DNA from: an uncultured Azospirillum sp.
Lineage (GTDB): Bacteria; Pseudomonadota; Alphaproteobacteria; RF32; CAG-239
Assembly: GCA_947301965.1 (NCBI GenBank)
Contig: CAMYUM010000013.1
Span: 1 to 46,645 of the forward strand
Length of the DNA stretch: 46,645 nt
Direction: 5' to 3'
This document shows, one piece after another, positions 41,070 to 46,645 of the stretch. The translations under genes and the position numbers were made by a program. Below the pieces are notes generated by a model. The model was not told where the DNA came from. It did no database searches and worked only from the letters and a program-made list of their open reading frames with translations. How positions within the stretch are numbered: position 1 is the first letter of the stretch; each line of letters begins with the position of its first letter.

Positions 41070-41624
41070 GTGTTTAGAAGAAAACAAAAACCGACTTTTT
41101 TGCAACGACTGAAATCATATATATGGCCGACTATCGGTTGGAAGAAATATGTAAAATATTTGGGATTGAGGTTAAGCCGAATGGGCAGTTCTCCCCAAGC
41201 GATTGCTGCAGGCGTGGCTTGCGGTGTAGCAATATCTTTTACGCCTTTTGTGGGGTTGCATTTTGTACTGGCGGCAATAACAGCTTTTTTATGCAAAGGT
41301 AATGTATTGGCCAGTGCTTTAGGAACTGCAATGGGAAACCCCTGGACTTTCCCGTTTATTTGGGTTTCGGTGTTTTATACCGGGCGTTGGTTTTTGGGAG
41401 TTGAAGGAGAGATCAGGGTTTCATTCCTGACTGTATTTGAAAAATCGATGCATGCACTTATGACATTTGATTTTTCAGGTTTTGCCAGTGATGTCTGGCC
41501 GGTATTTTTCCCAATGTTGGTAGGTTGTATTCCTTATTACATTGTGGCGTGGGTAGTTACATATTGTATAGTTAAACACGGATTGACCAAACTTATTGAA
41601 AAAAGAAGGAAAAATGCAAAATGA
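41070..41624 (+). CDS. DUF2062 membrane protein
   Basis: 184 residues from GTG 41070 (a GTG start; next ATG would cut into the domain). The N-terminus is basic (FRRKQKPTFLQRLKSY); the DUF2062 core shows QAIAAGVACGVAISFTPF, FVLAAITAFLC, ASALGTAMGNPWTFPFIW and three to four membrane helices. The function is unknown; the family is common between rsh and acpS in Rhizobiales-type gene orders. It overlaps acpS by four bases. Confidence 0.88.
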   Translation: MFRRKQKPTFLQRLKSYIWPTIGWKKYVKYLGLRLSRMGSSPQAIAAGVACGVAISFTPFVGLHFVLAAITAFLCKGNVLASALGTAMGNPWTFPFIWVSVFYTGRWFLGVEGEIRVSFLTVFEKSMHALMTFDFSGFASDVWPVFFPMLVGCIPYYIVAWVVTYCIVKHGLTKLIEKRRKNAK

Positions 41625-42007
41625 TTGTCGGTTTGGGATGTGATATATGTAATATTGAGCGGATTGCCGAGGCTTTGCAAAAGTTTGGCGAGCGTTTTGT
41701 GAACAGATCTTGCAGTGAGGCAGAACAAAAAGAACTTGAGGCAGTTAAAAATTCAAAACAATATGTTGCAGATGTGGCTAAGCTTTTTGCGGCCAAGGAG
41801 GCCTTTGTAAAGGCGTTGGGAACAGGTTTTATTGATGGCATTAAAATGTCAGAAATAGAAATTTTGCACGATAGTCTGGGCAAGCCAGAATTGAGAGTAA
41901 GCGGTCGCGCGGCTGAGTTTGCAAGCAAGATTGAAGGTAAAAATTTTTGGGTAAGCTTGTCAGATGATTTTCCGTTTGCGCAAGCTGTCGTGATTATTGA
42001 AAAATAA
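41621..42007 (+). CDS. acpS: Holo-[acyl-carrier-protein] synthase
   Basis: 128 residues starting MIVGLGCDICNIERIAEALQ, with the magnesium-binding aspartate, and FAAKEAFVKALGTGF with the conserved Glu. It transfers the 4'-phosphopantetheine arm to acyl carrier protein. ATG overlaps the DUF2062 stop (ATGA). Precedes lepB as in most Alphaproteobacteria. Confidence 0.95.
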   Translation: MIVGLGCDICNIERIAEALQKFGERFVNRSCSEAEQKELEAVKNSKQYVADVAKLFAAKEAFVKALGTGFIDGIKMSEIEILHDSLGKPELRVSGRAAEFASKIEGKNFWVSLSDDFPFAQAVVIIEK

Positions 42008-42018
42008 GTGAGGATATT

Positions 42019-42750
42019 ATGGAAGAAAGAGAGAGTTGGTCAGAGACGATAAAAACGGTGATTTATGCAATTTTGATTGCAATGGTAATCAGGAGTTTTT
42101 TATTTGAGCCGTTTAAAATTCCGTCGGGATCAATGTATCCTAATTTGTATGTCGGAGATTTTCTTTTTGTGAGCAAATATACCTATGGATACTCAAAACA
42201 TTCATTGCCGTTCAGCATTCCGCTGTGGTCAGGGCGCATTTGGGCTGATGAGCCGCAGGTCGGTGATGTTGTGGTATTCAAATATCCTCAAGACAATCGT
42301 ACTGACTTTATAAAGCGGATTATCGGTCGTCCGGGAGATAAAATTAAACTGGAAAATGGGCGTTTGTTTGTTAATGGTAAAGAATTGCTGCGAGAAGAAA
42401 AAGAAAATTTTGTATTGAGAAACAGTTTTGGCTATGCGGAGCGCTTTCACCAGTATGATGAAACTTTGCCCAATGGTGTAAAGCATGATATTTTGGAAGT
42501 TTCTGACGAAGAAAGCGAAGATAATTTTGAAGAGATAACGGTTCCCGAAAACAACTATTTTGTGATGGGTGATAATCGCGATCGATCAGATGACAGCAGG
42601 GTCCATGTCGGTTTTGTACCATTTGAAAATTTGGTCGGTAAGGCGCGAGTTTTGTTCTTTTCCTATGATCCGGAAGAGGGTTCTTGGCTAAAGCCGTGGA
42701 CTTGGGGCAAAAAAATTCGTTGGCGCCGATTGTTTAATAAGATTTCATAG
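42019..42750 (+). CDS. lepB: Signal peptidase I
   Basis: 243 residues: N-terminal membrane anchor (TVIYAILIAMVIRSFLF), then the catalytic Ser region (IPSGSMYPNLYVGD), the catalytic Lys region (DFIKRIIGRPGDKI) and the third box (VMGDNRDRSDDSRV). Cleaves signal peptides of exported proteins on the periplasmic side. The stop overlaps the GTG of rnc by one base. Confidence 0.96.
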   Translation: MEERESWSETIKTVIYAILIAMVIRSFLFEPFKIPSGSMYPNLYVGDFLFVSKYTYGYSKHSLPFSIPLWSGRIWADEPQVGDVVVFKYPQDNRTDFIKRIIGRPGDKIKLENGRLFVNGKELLREEKENFVLRNSFGYAERFHQYDETLPNGVKHDILEVSDEESEDNFEEITVPENNYFVMGDNRDRSDDSRVHVGFVPFENLVGKARVLFFSYDPEEGSWLKPWTWGKKIRWRRLFNKIS

Positions 42751-43433
42751 TGTGGCATGGAATGATGGATAAGTTGGAACAAATTTTAGGTTATTCTTTT
42801 AAGAATAAACATTTGTTGGAGCAGGCGGTTACCCATACCAGTATAACCGGTGATTTGGCGCAGAACTATGAGCGCCTTGAATTTTTGGGCGATCGGGTAT
42901 TGGGAGTTTCGGTAGCGCTGTTGCTTTACAAAATGTTTCCGACAGAGCCGGAAGGCAATTTGTCGCAAAGATTGATGGCGTTAGTGTGCAAAGAAACCGT
43001 AGCTGAAATTGTTATTGAATTGGGAATTGATGCGTATATCAGGTCAGAAGGTATTGATATACGGCATAATGATAACGTTTTGTGCGATGTCGGTGAGGCA
43101 ATTATCGGGGCAATTTTTCTTGATGCAGGAAGTGAGGTTGCAATAGAATTTGTTCAACGGCATTGGCGCGGATTGATAAATACTCATACCCGTCCGCCCA
43201 AAGATGCCAAAACATCATTGCAGGAATTTGCTCACGGAAATGGTTGGCAGACGCCGACTTATGTTGAAGTATCACGCGAAGGTAGTGAACATAACCCTCA
43301 GTTTTTTATGAAAGTTTTGATTGAGGGGCATGGCGAAGCTGTGGGGCAAGGACATAACAAAAAAATGGCCGAACAGTATGCCGCCAAAAAGCTTTTACAC
43401 GAATTGGGAGTGCAAAATGGCAGCAAAAGATAA
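42750..43433 (+). CDS. rnc: Ribonuclease III
   Basis: 227 residues. RNase III signature ERLEFLGDRVLGVSVA near residue 45 and DVGEAIIGAIFLDAGS with the catalytic Asp/Glu, followed by a double-stranded RNA-binding domain (KTSLQEFAHGNGWQTPTYV and GQGHNKKMAEQYAAKKLL). It processes rRNA precursors and other dsRNA. The start is uncertain: GTG 42750, or ATG 42762 or 42765, as no clear Shine-Dalgarno precedes any of them. It overlaps era by 17 bases. Confidence 0.94.
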   Translation: MWHGMMDKLEQILGYSFKNKHLLEQAVTHTSITGDLAQNYERLEFLGDRVLGVSVALLLYKMFPTEPEGNLSQRLMALVCKETVAEIVIELGIDAYIRSEGIDIRHNDNVLCDVGEAIIGAIFLDAGSEVAIEFVQRHWRGLINTHTRPPKDAKTSLQEFAHGNGWQTPTYVEVSREGSEHNPQFFMKVLIEGHGEAVGQGHNKKMAEQYAAKKLLHELGVQNGSKR

Positions 43434-44331
43434 TGAATTGCTGACACGATGCGGTTTTGTGACGCTACTTGGAGCTCCTAATGCCGGAAAATCAACGATT
43501 ACCAATGATTTTGTCGGATCTAAGGTTTCGATTGTCAGTCCGAAAGCCCAGACGACAAGGACAACTATCAAGGGCATCGGGATTTTTGAAAACACACAGA
43601 TAATTTTTCAAGATACGCCGGGAATTTTCAAGCCGAAAAGAAGACTTGACCGTTCAATGGTGGCTTCGGCATGGAGCGGAGCCAAGGACGGTGACATTTT
43701 GGTTTTGGTGGTTGATGCCAAACGAGGTTTTGATAATGAGACCAAAGCTATAGTTGAGGAACTGAATCAACAAACACGACCTACGGTGTTGGTTTTAAAC
43801 AAAATTGATATGGTGGCAAAGAATAAGCTTTTGCCCTTGGCTGCGGAAATTAATGAGGCGGGAAAGTTTGTTGAAACTTTTATGATTTCGGCGACCACAA
43901 GAGAAAATATTGATGAATTTTATAAATATTTGGCTGATAACCTGCCTGTATCTCCGTGGTATTATCCCGAAGAACAGATGTCGGATATGCCACTCAAACT
44001 TTTGGCAGCAGAGGTAGTGAGGGAAAAACTGTTTTTGATGTTGCAACAAGAGATACCTTATGCGCTGACAGTTGAACCCGAATTGTGGCAAAGACGTGAT
44101 GACAATTCGGTACGGGCAGAAATGACGATTTATGTTGAGCGTGAGGGGCAAAAGAAGATTATTGTCGGCCAAGGCGGACAAATGATTAAAAAAATCGGTG
44201 AAAAAGCCCGTCTTGAGTTAGAAGAACTGTTGGAATGCCGTATTCATCTGTTTTTGTATGTTAAAGTCCGTGAAAACTGGGGGGATGATCCGGCCAGATA
44301 CAGCGATTGGGGCTTGAATTATAATGCCTAG
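43417..44331 (+). CDS. era: GTPase Era
   Basis: The start is at 43417 (MAAKDNELLTRCGFVTLLG) with GGAG 6 bases upstream; the frame is open further upstream inside rnc. This gives 304 residues. G1 is GAPNAGKST, G3 is QDTPGIF (D-x-x-G), G4 is LNKIDM and G5 is ISATT. The C-terminal KH domain with IIVGQGGQMIKKIGEKAR binds 16S rRNA. Era helps 30S assembly. In most Alphaproteobacteria recO follows; here an orphan gene and an adhesin follow. Confidence 0.95.
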   Translation: MAAKDNELLTRCGFVTLLGAPNAGKSTITNDFVGSKVSIVSPKAQTTRTTIKGIGIFENTQIIFQDTPGIFKPKRRLDRSMVASAWSGAKDGDILVLVVDAKRGFDNETKAIVEELNQQTRPTVLVLNKIDMVAKNKLLPLAAEINEAGKFVETFMISATTRENIDEFYKYLADNLPVSPWYYPEEQMSDMPLKLLAAEVVREKLFLMLQQEIPYALTVEPELWQRRDDNSVRAEMTIYVEREGQKKIIVGQGGQMIKKIGEKARLELEELLECRIHLFLYVKVRENWGDDPARYSDWGLNYNA

Positions 44332-44340
44332 CCAACAGGC

Positions 44341-44369
44341 TTGACTTGAAAAACAATTCTCTGTATAAA
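44341..44369 (+). promoter_or_regulatory. Promoter of the 75-residue orphan gene
   Basis: TTGACT (44341-44346), 17-base spacer, TATAAA (44364-44369), 9 bases after the era stop. Transcription should begin near 44376, making ATG 44375 unusable and ATG 44414 the start. The leader contains ATTATT and no Shine-Dalgarno sequence. Confidence 0.65.
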
Positions 44370-44413
44370 GTTATGTGCAGTTTTATTATTTATTAACTAT
44401 CAAACTTAAACTT

Positions 44414-44641
44414 ATGGAAATCAAAGTTGTTGTTCAGAAAGTGAGTGATGTTACTGAAGACATGCTCAACTTGACTGCTCGTGATGAAACCGGTGGAATT
44501 ATGCATTTCAACTGGAAAAAGAAGAATGGTGTTCCCGCGGTAGGTGATGAAATTGGTCTGCGTTATATGCGTACTAGCTGCAAGAAACTTGTCGGCATGG
44601 TGTGGAAAGGGCAGACTTACGCTTCCGATGCAGTCGCTTGA
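44414..44641 (+). CDS. Small soluble orphan protein
   Basis: 75 residues (MEIKVVVQKVSDVTEDMLNL at the start, WKKKNGVPAVGDEIGLRYM in the middle), alternating beta-strand pattern, possibly a small OB or barrel fold. No family recognised. ATG 44414 is chosen because the promoter places transcription start near 44376. The leader (TTATTATTTATTAACTATC and onward) has no Shine-Dalgarno sequence. It is flanked by its own promoter and terminator. It sits where recO usually follows era. Confidence 0.65.
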   Translation: MEIKVVVQKVSDVTEDMLNLTARDETGGIMHFNWKKKNGVPAVGDEIGLRYMRTSCKKLVGMVWKGQTYASDAVA

Positions 44642-44663
44642 AATGGACCTTTTTCCTACTGAT

Positions 44664-44692
44664 AAAAAACCTCCTGAACGGGAGGTTTTTTT
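44664..44692 (+). terminator. Terminator of the 75-residue orphan gene
   Basis: Stem AAAAAACCTCC / GGAGGTTTTTT with a 6-base loop and extra T residues. Same core and position relative to the adhesin promoter as the terminator at 2498-2528. Confidence 0.87.
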
Positions 44693-44711
44693 GTTGCAAA
44701 TTAAAGTATTT

Positions 44712-44740
44712 TTAACGGTTATGCGCGTAGTCTGTACAAT
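44712..44740 (+). promoter_or_regulatory. Promoter of the right adhesin
   Basis: TTAACG (44712-44717), 17-base spacer, TACAAT (44735-44740), matching the left adhesin promoter in boxes, spacing and flanks (TTGCAAATTAAAG upstream in both). Confidence 0.6.
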
Positions 44741-44768
44741 AGGTTATAGTCTATATTGCGAGGCGGTT

Positions 44769-46645
44769 ATGAAAAAACTTTCAAGTGTAATGATTGCGTT
44801 GTTGAGTGGCACGTTTTTATGTGCGCCGGCAATGGCCGGGGATTATGATTTAACCCTGGAAATGTTGCAAAATGCGGTAGATTCTTCAAAAGTTATTTGG
44901 GCAGAAAGCGAAGATTCTCCAGCCGAAGACCAGCCCGCAAATCAGGGGGCTTTTGTAGTTTCCACGACATCTGGACCGCATCAGTTTACATATACATATC
45001 TTCCAGAAAATCTCTCTGATGTAAGATTTGTCACAAATATTCCTGCAGATACCGATGGTGTTTTGGGAATGCATTTGGAGAATGATACGCAAACTCAGCC
45101 GAATTTGAATGCGGATTTGATTGCCAGCGCGTTAGCTAACGGCTCACGTATGGGAAACATAAATGCCGATATTATCGGAACTACATCACAAGATGACTTT
45201 GCTATCATAAACAGTGCTGAAATTGCTGGATATTCGGTTACTTTTGGAGATATTAATGGTAGCATAATCGGCACCAGAGGTATATTTAACGGTATGGCAG
45301 GGGGGCAGGCAGATGGTAACTATACTGCTATGATTGGGGATATAAATGCTAAACTTATTGCCGGAAATTTCGGTTTGATGAGAGGAAACACTTGGTCACA
45401 AGGACGTGGCGGTTTGGGCGGATTTTTGGTCAATGAAAACGGCACCGTTGGTAATATCACCGCAGATTATATTATTAACAACTACGTAACACTTAATGAT
45501 GATTATTCTATGTCGCATGGTTTTATGTCGGGCGGTGCAATCTATAATAACGGCAACCCCGGTGCTTATTATACGGAAGTTTACGATAATGATCCGGGAT
45601 ATTTATGCGAAGGTTGTTGGCATGAATATGAAGCAGATTGGCATAAACGTGAGAAACAATATGTTTCTGTGATTGGTGACATTAAAGCACAAATTATGGG
45701 CAACTCTGCTTTTGGCAGAAATGCCCGGGGTGGTTTTTTGCATAACGAATGGGCTCAAGTAGGTTCAATTGATGGAGATATGTTGGGTAACTTTGTTCAA
45801 TATTTTGCTTATAGTGAAGATGATGATGGAGATGAAGGGGATGAGCAAAACCGTCCGACACATCTGGGAGGAGCTATTTATAACGAAAATGGTAAAATCG
45901 GTACTATCTTGAGCAAAAACATCAAAGACAATTTTGCCAATGGCCCGATAGCTATGGGTGGTGCCATTTATAATGCATCGTTTGTTGAGATACAAAGTGA
46001 TGAATATTATAACGACGGCGATATGACATATTTCTATTCACAAAACACGGCTTATGACGACATCGGTATGAAAATTGACGGTTCAACTTTTGATGGCAAC
46101 TATGTTCACTCAACAGAAGGTAATGCCTATGGTGGTGCAATTGTTAATGAATTATCGATTCGACAGTTGTTAACAAATGACGAAAGAAATAGGTATGGAG
46201 ATTTTGAAGAGAAAACTTTAGAAGAAAAAATTGCGGATGTAAAAGCCTCTAAGGCTGCTCGTGCAATGACTTTGACTAATACTAACTTCATCAGCAACCA
46301 TGCTGATTCTGATAGCGGTCGCGCTTTTGGTGGAGCGATTTATTCTACCGGAGATCTCAATATTATTGCCAACAACGGTAAAACATCTCTGTTCTCCGGC
46401 AATACCGCCAATGGTGAAAACAATGCCATTTACATGCAGAAGTCTAGTTTGGATACCATGGATTGGCGGCACGAAGCGGGGGATATTGATGAAAATGAAA
46501 CATTTTATTCCAACCTCAACTTAAGTGCTGTCGGCAAAGGTACGATCCAGTTTGATGACGTGATTGATGGTGAAGGCTATAATATCAACGTTTCCGGTGA
46601 CGGAAGCGGTGTAGTCAAGTTTAACAACTTGGTTAAGAACGTAAC
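44769..46645 (+). CDS. Pmp-like repeat adhesin, N-terminal part (runs off the right edge)
   Basis: The frame starts at ATG 44769 (GAGG 5 bases upstream) and is open to the last base, 625 codons. The signal peptide begins with the same MKKLSSVMIALLSGTFL as the left adhesin. Repeats of the form IGDI(N/K)A..I.GN and GGAIYN...FxxN follow, less regular than on the left. The final part (GGAIYSTGDLNIIANNGKT to NNLVKNV) aligns closely with the left copy. A CxxC pair lies in YLCEGCWHEYE. It is a probable autotransporter-type adhesin; the C-terminal barrel is outside the window. Confidence 0.8.
   Translation, partial: MKKLSSVMIALLSGTFLCAPAMAGDYDLTLEMLQNAVDSSKVIWAESEDSPAEDQPANQGAFVVSTTSGPHQFTYTYLPENLSDVRFVTNIPADTDGVLGMHLENDTQTQPNLNADLIASALANGSRMGNINADIIGTTSQDDFAIINSAEIAGYSVTFGDINGSIIGTRGIFNGMAGGQADGNYTAMIGDINAKLIAGNFGLMRGNTWSQGRGGLGGFLVNENGTVGNITADYIINNYVTLNDDYSMSHGFMSGGAIYNNGNPGAYYTEVYDNDPGYLCEGCWHEYEADWHKREKQYVSVIGDIKAQIMGNSAFGRNARGGFLHNEWAQVGSIDGDMLGNFVQYFAYSEDDDGDEGDEQNRPTHLGGAIYNENGKIGTILSKNIKDNFANGPIAMGGAIYNASFVEIQSDEYYNDGDMTYFYSQNTAYDDIGMKIDGSTFDGNYVHSTEGNAYGGAIVNELSIRQLLTNDERNRYGDFEEKTLEEKIADVKASKAARAMTLTNTNFISNHADSDSGRAFGGAIYSTGDLNIIANNGKTSLFSGNTANGENNAIYMQKSSLDTMDWRHEAGDIDENETFYSNLNLSAVGKGTIQFDDVIDGEGYNINVSGDGSGVVKFNNLVKNV
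46591..46645. repeat. 55-base arm of a long-range inverted repeat (right)
   Basis: Exact reverse complement of 318-372. The match may extend beyond the window edge. Confidence 0.9.

Noticed and set aside
43321-43416. N-terminal extension of Era
   Set aside because: Lies within rnc; GGAG 6 bases before ATG 43417 and the family start near MAAKDNELL decide the start.

Overview
The window looks like a stretch of chromosome from a low-GC, probably host- or gut-associated alphaproteobacterium. A GcrA cell-cycle regulator is present. The blocks rpoZ-rsh-DUF2062-acpS-lepB-rnc-era, maf-RNase E/G-yacG and rlpA-dac-tmk-holB-tatD-MBL are typical of Alphaproteobacteria. Composition is AT-rich by eye, spacers are short, and many genes overlap by 1-20 bases. 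Genus cannot be fixed without a database search.

Layout. Positions 1-2419 (minus) and 44769-46645 (plus) are the N-terminal parts of two large paralogous secreted adhesins that point out of the window. They share the signal peptide start, the promoter, an upstream terminator and Pmp-like GGAI/FxxN repeats. Between them, in order: an outer membrane beta-barrel (2545-3108) and a lone lipoprotein (3319-4023); murF-nrdR-nusB-def-fmt (4175-7880); two glycosyltransferases (7877-10019, minus); a FadL-type transporter diverging from a fused acyltransferase/acyl-ACP synthetase (10159-13933); envelope genes, including an OmpA-like lipoprotein, a second beta-barrel and a lone type IV pilin (14042-16904); dksA, maf, RNase E/G, yacG and tRNA-Ala(CGC) (16993-19494); TerC, RNHCP, TPR-methyltransferase and uracil-DNA glycosylase genes (20264-23994, minus); DUF2207-LemA and tRNA-Ser(UGA) (24535-27053, minus); rlpA-dac-tmk-holB-tatD-MBL-DHH-SNase-like-trkH (27652-36264); gcrA (minus); an unknown secreted protein; and rpoZ-rsh-DUF2062-acpS-lepB-rnc-era (38399-44331).

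How the genes fit together. Most of the window is housekeeping: peptidoglycan synthesis and remodelling (MurF, RlpA, D,D-carboxypeptidase), formyl-methionine metabolism (Fmt, Def), RNA processing (RNase III, RNase E/G, Era, NusB), stringent response (Rsh, DksA, omega) and DNA replication and repair (Tmk, HolB, UDG). Embedded in it is a surface layer: adhesins, small barrels, FadL, OmpA-like lipoprotein, pilin and glycosyltransferases.

Most notable points: (1) the two adhesin cassettes form a very large inverted repeat, with a 55-base perfect match at the window edges, that could support inversion or gene conversion; (2) five unrelated monocistronic orphan genes share near-consensus promoters, AT-rich leaders containing ATTATT, no Shine-Dalgarno sequence and their own terminators, unlike neighbouring genes; (3) a 22-base direct repeat of the tRNA-Ala 3' end marks an attachment-site scar; (4) there are candidate operators between fadL and aas and between a beta-barrel gene and a pilin gene; (5) riboflavin genes are missing between nrdR and nusB. 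No CRISPR array, transposase or integrase gene was seen.
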